This document shows, one piece after another, positions 13,182 through 25,200 of a DNA stretch of 64,000 bases. The DNA is from Lates calcarifer (lineage: Eukaryota > Chordata > Actinopteri > Centropomidae), in assembly GCF_001640805.2 (NCBI RefSeq), contig NC_066833.1, positions 9,986,473 through 10,050,472 of the forward strand, written 5' to 3'. The first letter of the stretch is position 1; each line of letters begins with the position of its first letter. The notes under the pieces are model-generated. The model was not told the DNA's origin. It did not search any database and saw nothing but the letters and a program-made list of their open reading frames with translations. The position numbers and the translations under genes were made by a program.

Positions 13182-16100
13182 TCAGTTTTTGTGGAGCAGG
13201 AAGTTCTTGATGGGTTCTGGTAGAGGTAACGAGGGTATGTGGTTTAGACGACTTTTGCCCATCGCCCTGCGGATCCTGATGCGACACAAGTGTGTCAGCC
13301 TGCGAGGACACCCTGAGAGAGAGGAAAGGAAGGATCTCCTTAGCTGCTGCAACAGGAGAACTATGAGTTACGTTATGAAATCCTCGAGCCAAATGGAGAT
13401 AAACTGGCGAATATTTCTGTGCCTTTTGTATCATTCACAGCAAGCACTCATGTATCATCCCTGAACAGCATGTTTCACATCTGTAAAAACACACTGCATT
13501 GTGGGATTGTCAGTGGAAAGAAGTGTGATAGACACTCATTCCATTTCTTTACGTGCAGAATTCAGACACTAAATAAAATGGCTGACGGTAAAAACTGTGC
13601 ACAATATAGTAAACAGGGAATGAGTCTGGATGCAGCCCAGGACCCTGAAACTGAAGCAGCCATCATTAATTCTATTATTCACACATGGGCCTTTGTACAC
13701 GCCAGATGCTCTGAATTAGAGAGCTCCTAGGTGTGTAGGTTAAGTCGGGCGTCGCTCAGAGAGGTTTTTTCTCTGTGCAGTGGCAGAGCGAGACTCTAGG
13801 TCATCCCAGAAGTTAACAAATGGCCCATGGATGTAGGGAGGTCAAAGGACAGAACATTTGAAGCACATGGCTGCAGGGCCCCTGTGCTCCAAGAACTGAA
13901 CTTTATTTAATTGACTTCATTCTAGTTGAATGACCTCTGTATAAAACCCTTCCTAGAACAGCTCCTGGTTAGGAACATACTGTATCTGTCCTCACTGATG
14001 TCTGCATGCTCAGACGTTTTACTCACTCCTCGCCTCCAGGAAGACCCTGAGCGCCTCAGGATCCACCTTCCTCCGGTTGGGAGCCTCCAGCTCTGACTCA
14101 TCCCAGGGCACGAGGGCCGGGTTGGCCCCGTGGTCCAGCAGCAGGTGGATGAAGGCCACCTCGCATCCGTGACGCAGCACGGCGTCCAGCAGGCAGGAGG
14201 CCAGGCCGCGGGTCAGGGCCTCGTGGCAGACAGGCCCGGTGTAGTTGAAGTCGGGCTGCGCGCCGGCCTGGAGCAGCAGCTGGAAACAGTGGAGGTGGTG
14301 GTAGGCAGCGCTGATGTAGAGAGGACACACCACCAAAGTGTTGAGGGTGCGGGCGCTTAAGAGGAGCCGGGGACCCAGCTGGTGGTCCATGTCCACGTCA
14401 GCATTGAACCTGGACGGAGGGAGAGCCACGGATACAGTTTTACAGCTTCTGTAAAACCTTAAAGGCCCCTGAAGAAAACAACTGCACAGAACATGATCGT
14501 GAAATAAGAAGATTTGAGAGGACAGCCTGTACTGCAAGTTTAAATTTGAGCCAACGTACTATACAAACAATGTACATGGATTTAAAAAAAGCAATTAAAA
14601 TGGACGATGTTTGTCTCCTCAGTCTATTCAGACTATTTCTTCTTGTCAAATATTCATCTGTCAGTGGGATTACTGTCCAATGTGGGCTGCTGCTGCTGCT
14701 GACTAATGAGACTGTGACTGAAAAGATTTGTGATTGTGCATTCCAGGAAAGATGAAAGAGGCAGGAAATGACCTAACTTCTGCCTGGAGCAGTGGAAAAC
14801 ATTGCATCACACAGCGAGCGACAGATCAAAACGCTGGCCCTCACACAATCTACTGCATCGACCAAACATTAATAAGTGAAGGCTGAAGGACTGGTCCTTC
14901 TCAGTGAGCTCTGACAGGACATTCACCTGGATACTGAAGTGAGAAAATCCCACGCTCAGTGCGACCTCACCTGATGAGCTCCTGCAGTATGTCCAGCCTC
15001 CCCACCCGCGCGGCGTGGTACAGCGGGGTGCTGCGGTGGTGTCGGCTTCCGTTGGGATCAGCTCCGGCCTCGAGGAGGATCCGCACGCAGTCCAGGTGAC
15101 CGTTGACCACGGCCACGTAGAGGGCCGTCTGGCCTTTGACGTCGACCAGGTCCACCTCGGCTCCCTGGGCGATCAGATAGGCCACGCAGGCGGCGTGTCC
15201 CGCCGTGGCTGCGATCCGCAGAGGGGTGCAGGGCAGGCAGCCACAGCACCACACAGACTTCTCGTTGATACGCCTGGCACCAAGGGACAGAAGGGACGGG
15301 TTATTAGATTTATGCATGCTTTATGAGAATAAAATCACAAAACACACACAAAAACAGGACCAAAATATCACTGCTCTGTGGTCAGCACCAAATCAAATAT
15401 TTAAAAAACGAGCTGCTAAAATAAACTGCCTTCAGCACTACTGTGACAGCCAAGCTGGGACAGGCAGGGCAGGACAAACCCAATGAGGTAAAGCTGTGTT
15501 ACTGAAATAACAGCGTGTTGTAAACCATGTGGAGGAGAGATGAACTGCTGTAAGCCAGTAATAACGGGTTGGCTGGGTGTGGAGATTGGGAGCGAGTATG
15601 ATTGCTGCTACAACCACTGAGGGGCTGGGGTTCAGTGTGTGCTGACCACGGTAAGGTGGCTCTGTGTGTGTGTCGCACTGGGCTGATCCAGGATCTGTTC
15701 CAGTACTCTACGAGGACGGGATGCCACCGACTCTACTGAAGCGTTGTGTTTGATTTCTGCTGTGGTTCCGGCTAAAAGCAGCAAAGAACCCACAGATGGA
15801 GTAAGGTGGTGAAGACAAAAGCTCCCGACATGTGGCCTGCATTAAGCCTGTATATTAAGACTGCTTTGTGGTGGGGATGAGTGTAAGGACACACTCTATA
15901 CAGCATGTGTGTCTCTCAAGCTGTCACTCAGCAAACCTACTGAACAAAGCCACACAGCAGAGAAACCACAGACCACTTAGTGCCACACAGGAACGCTGAA
16001 GGACACAACGAGCTGCCAGTTCTGCAGTCACAGTGAGGCCTTCCCCTCTCCATCCACCCAGAGTCCCATCCCACCACAGCACACACCGTCTGAACTCGTC

Positions 16101-16955
16101 CTCCTGCAGCAGGTTCCTCAGCGTGTCCAGATCTCCGACATAGGCTGCGTTGTGGAGCCGCATGTCGTCCTGCTCCAGAGGTTTGTCGCAGAACTGCTCC
16201 TGGAGCCATTCCTTCAGGTTACGGCCTGGTAAAGAAAATCCTTACGGTTAGTCACAGCTGTGTGAAAAGATACTGGTGTAGAAAGCTTCTCTGATATTTC
16301 AGCCGCCTCAGCACAGATCCCCCAGTGTTTTTAAGTTCTAACCTGCGTAAACAAAGTCACATTAGGGCCGGATGTGAGCACTCTTCTCACTGTGCATCAT
16401 ATTGTTATATAACTGCGTTAGCCTCCCTGCTGATTGTGGGAATAAAACACTAATTCTGTGGTGAATTCATTCCTCATGTTCCATGCAGAGCTCCTGGCCC
16501 CGGCTCCAGACTGCTGGCTCCTACTGGGACCAGAAATAGACAAGAGTTACCGAGCAGCTTCTCATGTAGTTACTGTGGGGGTATAGTGTTAATACTCTGC
16601 AGGTGTTCCTATTATTGTGTCCACCCTGTGAAAATCAGATGCACGCAGATCTTAGTCTGCGTCCTGCTAATCAATCGATCATGACTCTAGAAAAGCACAG
16701 ATGAAGTGCAGGGAGGGCTGCGCTGGATGTTCAGGCCACACCTTATAAACAGGAGTCACCACACCTGCGCGTGCTGTCCTCTGAGACACACCACGGTCCC
16801 CTGTGAGGACTGATGACTCATGGCTGCTCACACTTCACTCAGCCGTGGTTACCTGCAGCAGTGGCACCGGGCAGATCAGACACAGTGATGAGCGGAGGGA
16901 AACTGATACTGGGCGGGTCGTCAACATCCGCCTGAGCCTCCGGACCGTCGGCCAT
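13182..16955 (-). CDS. asb1: Ankyrin repeat and SOCS box protein 1 (Asb1), complete, 5 coding exons
   Basis: Substrate-recognition subunit of an Elongin B/C-Cullin-5 ubiquitin ligase. The minus-strand join 16955-16853, 16225-16087, 15273-14971, 14409-14027, 13312-13182 is in phase throughout and gives 352 aa (human ASB1 is 335). The start lies in a good Kozak context (ATCATGG). Residues 1-34 form a variable N-terminus. GRNLKEWLQEQFCDKPLEQ follows, then ankyrin repeats (for example RINEKSVWCCGCLPCTPLRI, GQTALYVAVVNGHLD, SRHHRSTPLYHAARVGR). The last exon carries the SOCS box: a BC-box LTHLCRIRIRR and a Cul5-box-like IPSLPLPEPIKNFLLHK. Read alone, exon 4 appears to end at EARSE, but a GTGAGTAAAA donor at 14026 joins it to the SOCS exon. 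The gene lies downstream of traf3ip1 in the same direction, as in human 2q37. The 3' UTR probably ends near 12.77 or 12.44 kb. Confidence 0.97.
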
Positions 16956-16999
16956 GATCCTGAACCGTCACACCGTCACGACCAAGACACTGGGGCTTC

Positions 17000-18760
17000 G
17001 GCAGCAGACCGACGCCGTTTTCCAAACCAACGATCTGGATCAGACGAGATGCATCAAAATAAACAAACGTGACTTGTGTTGGTGACGGCGGCTGCGCCTT
17101 GCGCTCACTGCGGCTACTTCCTGACTGCGCTCAGATCAGCTGGACGGATTTAAAGGGGACGCGCCTGAGCAGGACCTGGACCGGACTGAGGGAGGTTTTA
17201 AACACCTGGTAGAAGACAGACAAGCGACAAAATAAATACATAAAAAACTGAAAGAATTCTGAGAAATGTCATTATTCTCCGTTACTTTTCTTTTCCAACA
17301 TGGAAGTAGATGTTTCACCGTCTTCACCACATGTGAGGAATACAATCCTGATAGAGAAATACTAAACATATTAAATTATTGGCCAAAAGAAAGTCAGTTT
17401 TAATAACTCTAATGTATAAACTTATAGAATAGAAATATCATCTGGCTGCTGCACCCACAAAAAAACAAACTAAACCACACAAACAAAAAGACAGAGGACG
17501 TGATTAGTGTCCTAAACAGTCATCTTCAATACTGTACTTGTACTAATAACATATAGGGAGAGGACATTACAGCCTCAGAGCTGACAAACACACATAAAAT
17601 ATTTCTTATAGCTGTGTGGCACAGTGTGATGAATGTGTTTATATTTGTATGAGGTCGTGTTAAAGGTCAGTGAGTGGTGCCAAAAGGGCTCATGAGGTTT
17701 GGATGAGACACTGTATATCCATGTTTCTGTGTGCACAGAGACGAGGCTTCCTGTTAAAATGTGCACAATACTCAAAATGTAGTGTCAGCTGTTTGTTTTT
17801 TATTTTTATTTTTGCTGTTAATCTGTGGTGAGTCATTTCTGGGTGGGTAACGTACACCAGAGAGGCATGCAGCCATAGCTCTAGACACCGAGGCCCTGGT
17901 GCTGCTCTAAAAATAAAAGGACAGGTCAACAGTGCCATGAGTCCCTGTTAGTGAACAGGTTGCTTACAGAGCAGCAGTAAAAACACAACACTGTTTCAGG
18001 GCGGAAACAGAAACACAGGTTTGAAACTTGATGTGGTGATAAAACAGATTCCAGTTCAGCGGACTACAACTTTTTAGAGACACAGTTTTAATCATTATTA
18101 AGTCACAGGAGATGAAAGTTTCATGAGGCAACTTCCACAGAAGTGAAAGCAAAAGGTGTAGTCAGTCATTAGCAGCATGAACTATTGTGACATTCAAAGG
18201 CCAAAACCAACTGCGCTTTTTCTAAATCGTGAAGAGGCAGTCCGGTCTCAAGTCACTTCTTCTTTGTGGAACCTTAAAGTAAAAGCTAAATGCAGATGAA
18301 TAATGAAGCGGTCCTTTTTTTAATCCACCTGTTGAGACTGGGGCCAGCGTCTTTGCTGAAAGCAGGTGTCCTTCAGCTAAATCTCTTACTTGCATCACAA
18401 ATGCTCTGTCCAAATCTGGCTTAATAGCTGTTAAAGGGGGACTCCTAATATGTTTTGTGCGTGTTGCAGCTGTTTCGTGACTCGCTAATGTTGCTTGAGG
18501 GCCTTAAAAAGAAAGTTAAATGTTTTACTTCTGTCAACGAGTCTCCTTCAGAGTGTGACTTGGCCGTACCAGACGCCACAAGGTTATTACATGAACTTGT
18601 CAAAATTACAAACCAGGGTCATTTATCATTTTCATAATCTAACTCCAGCAACACAGACCTCTCATTAAGTTTCCATTATAAAGCTAAGCTGACTTTGAGT
18701 CTGTATTTCTCAGCAACACTCTGACTCTTAAAAATGATGAGAAATGACAAATATGTATTG
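17000..18760. other. Intergenic region between asb1 promoter and traf3ip1 3' end
   Basis: Positions 16956-17170 are GC-rich and hold the likely asb1 promoter and 5' UTR. The remainder to about 18.76 kb is AT-rich and contains no supported gene or recognisable repeat. A minus-strand AATAAA at 18777-18772 is the most distal candidate polyadenylation signal for traf3ip1. Confidence 0.5.
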
Positions 18761-21219
18761 CAATATAACCATTTATTTCACTCCACTACAAAATTATAAT
18801 CATTATTTGAACTATGATACAATCTCCACATATACATAATGTACAGTTTAAAGAGAAACTGAAAATATGATACAAATAGTGTACAGTGTAAATGGTCCTT
18901 TCTCACTTTTCCATGAGTTTTGCTTTGAAGATTTTTTAATTGGATTTTTTTTATAGGTTAATGTTCTAATTTATATTTAGTGGATTAAATATAATACTGA
19001 TATAAAATGTAGTAAAATCAGACTAAATGATACGTTAAGACTGCTGAGTCCTTATAGCCAATAGCTCACAAATGAAGAGTGTTAATGAGGATATTTCCAG
19101 ACTGTCCCTGTTAGTGTTTAAAGACAGCAGTGTTTTCTTATAACCACCAACATAAATAGGGTTCATAGTATCCATTTAAATGTGTTTTTCCCTCAAATAT
19201 ACATTAGTAATATCACAGAAGTAATTCATGTTCTTAGCACAGATGGTGTGTCATCTGCTCTACTGGTAATAATCCATCGATCTGATGAGGAAATGGAAGT
19301 GGAACCCAAGTCTGAGCAGAAAATGAACATTTTGGTCGTTATGCAGAGAGAGAGCAGTCACAGCACAGTACGTACGATCATCACATCACCTTCTGAAAAA
19401 TGAAACTGCAACCGCTCGGCGTTATGGGAAAAAAAAAAGATTATATTGATCAATCCAACCATGATGTCACAGCAAGTGTTTCCTAAAAACACTGAGAGTG
19501 TGTGTGCCCTGGGAGGCAACTCTGCAGAAGAACCAACAGAGGTAGCGACTGCATGTGTACAAGTATTAACAACAATGTAAAATGACAGTTGTATTATTAC
19601 TTAAATATGGAAACTGCATGTTCATTCAGGGTGAGAGAGGCCACTATGCAAGAAAACATTTGGATTTGTGTTCATTCACACATGGACAACAATGAGATGT
19701 TTCAATTATTGGAGCTTTGAGAAAAACAGTTATCAATTATCAGCCTAGTATTGCTTCATATTTCCATGTTAGCTACATGTGTACAGCACATTTCTTCAGC
19801 CACAAAAGGAGATGGTAAAATATCATCTTTTTTCATTTATAAAGACATGAAAGTTCACACAAAAAGTTGCCATCTAACCAAACATCGTGTCCATCCCCAA
19901 AAAAAGGATGAGTTTGGCAAATTCTACAGTACAAATAAAGTTTGAGGGACCTGCACAATCCTGCACGTTCACTGTGAGGAGAGTCAATCTGTTTCTCTGG
20001 GTTTTTTTGTCCCTAAAAGTACATTGGATTACTGTTGTTGTGCAATGTTAGGTTTTGTAAGAAAGGTACAAGAGAGAGAAGAAGAAATCTTAACACTGCC
20101 CAAAAATGTTTTCCAAGAAATTCAAAGGCTCCTCCTTTAATCTCTCTTAGCAAAGTGCCATGGTGCTTCAAAAATGGAAGAGTGAATGAAGGAACATTTA
20201 GGTAAACTGTAAGTATTGTTTTTAAAAGAGGGGATAAGGTTGTTGTAAGCAAAGAAAACGCTTGCTGAAGACAGTCTAAATCCTCCTTTTTTAGGGAGGG
20301 AGCTTGAGGGAAGAGGCTTGAAAGACAAGGTTTGGAAGAAAAAGAAAAGACTGTTATAAAAGGTCCCTGGACAGATTCAAACCAGGGCTCCACAATCCTG
20401 TAACAACTGAATCAGTCAACTGGGTCACACACGACCCTCCACATTCATCCTAGATTTCTCCAGGAAAGAGAGAGAAAATTTATTAGAACTTTCCTCCTGT
20501 TTCAACCGTCTGAATGTGCAACGAGAAGGTTTAATTATTGTTGTATAGCTAGTCCAATAGCACTACAGCAGACGCAATAATCACCATGGAAAACGGCAAA
20601 TGAAGCAGAACACACGTCTGCTCATTACTCCAAGAAAACTGAGTCCTGTGTGACAAAGATCCAGGTCCTCAGGACTTGGAAAAATGATGTGATGTGTGCC
20701 ACACTGAGTAATTAAAAGAGTACAGTTTGGTCTAATGACAGCTGAGCGTGTGGCAAAATCAAGCATTAAATATAACTATCTAGTCTGACTATAATGAGCT
20801 GTGCAGTGGCTCATTCCACAAAGGCACCGTTACAGAACAGGGGCAGAGGATGGGGTTAGGTTAGTGTGCAGAGCAGGAAGATCAATTTGAATTATTTATG
20901 GAGTTATTTCTCCAACTCTACCGTCTTCTTTTTGCATTTTATCACACAGTTATGTTGAAGTCAGAGCTCTAAACCATGGCATGGTGGTTTTATTTACCAG
21001 CATCTGCCTTGTGTTTATTTCCCACCGTGGAGTAGAAATATGTGTTTTTTTAGGTCCATCTCCTGTTCTGACAGGAAAACCTAAAAGTGCAGTGTTTGGT
21101 CCTTTTCCCACATTATCTCTAAGAAAAACAGTCTTACCATTACTCTGAGGGAGAAACTGTTCATACCTAAGTCTTCAGTGCATTTTTTAGAGGATTTTCT
21201 CTGGACCGTGTTTCTCACT

Positions 21220-22249
21220 TCAGGTTCTTGAGGAGAAGTTGATTCCTGTCACCATCTTCTGGATCTTCTCTTCGTTCTTCAGTATGTTGGACCTTACAGC
21301 ACAAATCTTGTCCTGCTGGTCCTTGATCAGCTGCTCCAGCTCAGCTAGTTCTGCTTTAAGAGGCTCCACTGCCCGGTCTGTCGCTCTGCAGAGAACACCA
21401 GCAAAAACCAAGAAGGAATAATTCATTTCTTACATGAGTTGAGATTTGTGAAGTGACAGATGTTAGAGAGCTAGCACTGTTGCATGAGAGTCTGTGTATG
21501 GAGCAGTGCTGGAAATTAAACAGACTTCATTCAACGACTCCTAACTTCATGCATGCTGTGCATGTGCCAACCCACCTCTGCTCCTGCAGCAAGGCCTGTG
21601 CGTGCTCCTTGTTCTCCCGCCGCCAGGTGTGCAGTTCAGCCTGCATGGCGTCCATGTCCTCCTGGATGTAGTCCATGATCTTGCCCAGAGGCAGGGAGCT
21701 GCGGCACACCGTCTGGATGGACGAACGCAGCCGCTCAATCTCCCTCCTGACCATGTCCCGCTCTTTCTTCCGCGCCGCTTCAGACACCGAGTTCTGGAAG
21801 TGAAAGTGTTAGAGGTGGGAGCAAAGGATGAAAACATCAAATACAGCTATAGGAGTGTGTTTGTTGGTGAAACTCATTATATTTCAGAAGTATGCTGAGT
21901 CTTACTGGGCAAAGAAAGAAACTAAGTTTTCAGATGATCTGCTTGACTTTACATAGCACTGTATCAAACAGCTGTACGAGTACACACCAAAAACACACAA
22001 GAATCACTTGTGTGTCCCTAGACCAAAACATAATAAACCCTCTTTAGGAATTCTACCTTTGCCAGCAACTGGAGCAAGGCTGCATTTAGTGGTTTAGGAC
22101 TTCAAGGCTAAAAATGTTAGGCAGGAATTCTACCAACCTAGCTGTATATATAAAGATCAAACGTGCGGCTGAATTGTGTCGGGCAAAGAAGGGGGACTGG
22201 TTGACTGGCTGGTGAAGGCTTCCAGTGTATGGTGTGTGGTTGAAGGGGG

Positions 22250-22283
<34 letters not shown>

Positions 22284-25200
22284 TATATCCCAGTTACACT
22301 CAGTCCCTTGATGGTAAGGAGGGGAAGGTATCAGGGAAGGACCTCCCTTGGCAGGGAGCAAACCCAAGGATGTTTGCTCAGCTGGGCTTCGCAAGGCCTC
22401 TGACAATGTGTGTGCGTATATGTGTGCGTGTGTAACGCAAAGGCACTCAGTATTGCAACCCTAAAGCCACACACACACAAACACCAAGCCGAGGATCATA
22501 CAGTGGACACACACAGCCCCCACCCGCACTCTCGGTCTTAAAGTCCTGTTTATTTTAGTAACAGGCTGTGGCAGTGGGGTTATTTTACTACAGTATTGAG
22601 TAACAACTACTACACTTATTCATCCTTTCAAGTTCAACTCTTGGCCCAAATTATGCTATTTGGCTGCACAGATGGGAGCACCTGCCTTCATGCGGCAGCA
22701 GAAAGCAGACTTGCGACAGTGTGTAAGCTAAATGACAGCTCCCTCTTCAAAACACACAATCTGTCACACAGCGCGCTCACATGTAACATTTTCCTTATCA
22801 AGCCATCTCTTAAAACCAAACGAGCTGGTAATTACGATTTTAAAAAGCGCTGTGACGAGACCAGACCACACGGCAGAAACGAACTCAAACGTCATCGTTT
22901 GCCGTCATTCCTTTTCAGGAAGCAAGTACAAATTTCTGACAACCTCACTCTTTGTTACCCGTTTGCGGTGGCTCGAGAGTGTGAGGGTTGAAATACCTTG
23001 GCCCGGCGGCTCCCCCTACGAGGTGGGTGGCTTTCCACTGGGCGCCGCGAACCCTGCAGCTAGACAAACACTCCATGGCTCATTCGGCCTGCCTGGCTGC
23101 GGTTTGCCCTGCATAGCCCAGACAGGACCCATGGTTTCTTTCTATTTGCTGCCCTCTTGCTACCTTAGCTGCCCCCCACCCCACCCCCACCTCTCCTTCT
23201 CTGCTGGAAAATAAAAAACCTGGCGTGAAAACATGACCCCTGGTTCGTGTGCACTCTGTCCGGGTGGATATAAATCACTGCTTTATGGAGGTCTCTGTCA
23301 GGGTCTACGAGACCTGTGTGCTCCTAGTTTTCCTTTTTCTCACCCAGATCACAGAACAATATTTAGACGTGGTGACCACAGAGGAGTAGGAGGTGAGAGA
23401 GGAGGGAGGGGGGCAGGTTTTCCCATTATCTCAGACATGATGAAGGCTCATGGAGACGCAGAGGACAAAGCCTCTGGCGTATGCTAGAAAGGACAGGTGG
23501 ACTAATAGCAGCTAGTTCGATTGTAGAAGGAGAAAGCACATGAATAAATATTTGAATCTTGTTTTCATCAGCCTTGTTTTCAGAGGGCAACATTTTTTGT
23601 GAGCTGAATTATTTGCTTTAACTACAAACTCAGTGCCTGGGTCAACAGAATAAAATTCTAATGGACGTACTATAACACTGCAGGGTACACTACAATGAGA
23701 AATTCACCCAGTCATCACATGCCTAATCAGCTTAATTAGGAAATACGTGCAAAAATGTGATTTATGGAGTGCTTATAGGGAGAGAAAAACATTCTTCAAA
23801 GTATCCTCTGACAAGAAAAATGGCTCGCAAGCATAAAGCCTGTCAGTGGCGGAGCAACCTCAGGAGTTTCATTAACTAGGAAAACAAAAATTGAAACACT
23901 AGTTGTATAGCTGATAATGAGAAATCAGCTTCCATTAGAAGGAAAGAAACCTCACTCATTACTGCTCATTTATCAGCGTAACTTTGGTTGGAACAAGTGG
24001 ATGAGAGACACATGTAACGACCTCTCAGTGGAGCTGCTTTGCCCACAATCAAGATGAATCAATTTAAAGTTAAGTAAAAGTCGTTGTGGTACGTGCACAG
24101 CTAACTCAAATGTTAATTTCTGAAGACCATCAATCTTTAAAGCTCTTTTAAAAATGGGATTTCAAGTGAATTCCTCTCACAGCACCACCAGTTAAAATAT
24201 GAAAATCAGGCTTTGTCAAAGTATATTACAGATCACTGAAGACCACATATAACAACTAAAGAGCTTCTGGGAACAATTCTCTCTGCTACCGGCGCTCATT
24301 TGGAGACACTGACACACACTCTGATGGTTTTTACAGTGTGTTCTTCAAGCAGATCTGAGAGGTGAGCCAGGGAGCGAAGCATAGGATGAGAACTGGCTCT
24401 GGACGTTGTTTATGGGCTTCCTAGCTATTTTTCATAGAAGGCCATTTAAAAGTCTAGCTAGATCATAAAAATAGCTTGGAGTCAGTGAGGTGAGGAGAAA
24501 AGCTGACAGCCAATGAGGTTACAGGATGTTGTTGCAAGGTCACTGTAGTCCCTTGGGGAGACAACTGAGATCACCACCCTGGGTTATGGGGTGAACTGGA
24601 GGGAAACCTCCTAAGGGACCGGCGGGTGTAGTAACATCGAAAACGACATTACAATAAGGCAGTTTATCATTCAAACAGGCTGACGATAACAGGCTCCTGA
24701 TGATAATTAACATGTTCTTCAGGCTGAGGTCTGGCCTAATGACAGACTGTGGCTGCTTCAGGTAGGCACTCCTCATAAACCTGACCAAATTCCCTGTCAA
24801 GTCAATATGACCTCTACAAAAGTAATATGACAAATGGAATGCCACGGGGTCATTTCCTTATGTTTCCACAAAAAATGCTGGATGTTTACGAAGACACAGA
24901 GGCCTGCAGAGACGAGTATTTATTTTCTTGACAATTCTGCAGAGAGTACTCTGGCCCTTCTCCTCCGTGCCTCTCACTCAACAGCCATCCATTTGTACGC
25001 CACAGGGTTTATTTATACATCACAAACCTTCATCAAGGCTAATTTGATGGGGGTAAAGAAAAGGGGGAAAAGATACACAAAAATTCTTATGAAAACGCAG
25101 CTGCTGCAAGGGGCAGATTTTGTCTAAATAAAAAAAAAGTAGTATCTTGGAATAATATACAATGCTGCAAGGAGGGAGGGGTCGCAAGGAAGGTCATCCC

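Noticed and set aside
14019..14537. Apparent Asb1 C-terminus ending EARSE and lacking a SOCS box
   Set aside because: The stop lies just past a GTGAGTAAAA donor. The SOCS box is in a separate exon at 13312-13182 that joins in phase.
22596..23487. Run of plus-strand ORFs of 131, 160 and 84 codons in traf3ip1 intron 15
   Set aside because: No similarity, no consistent frame and no convincing splice sites; lies inside an intron on the opposite strand.
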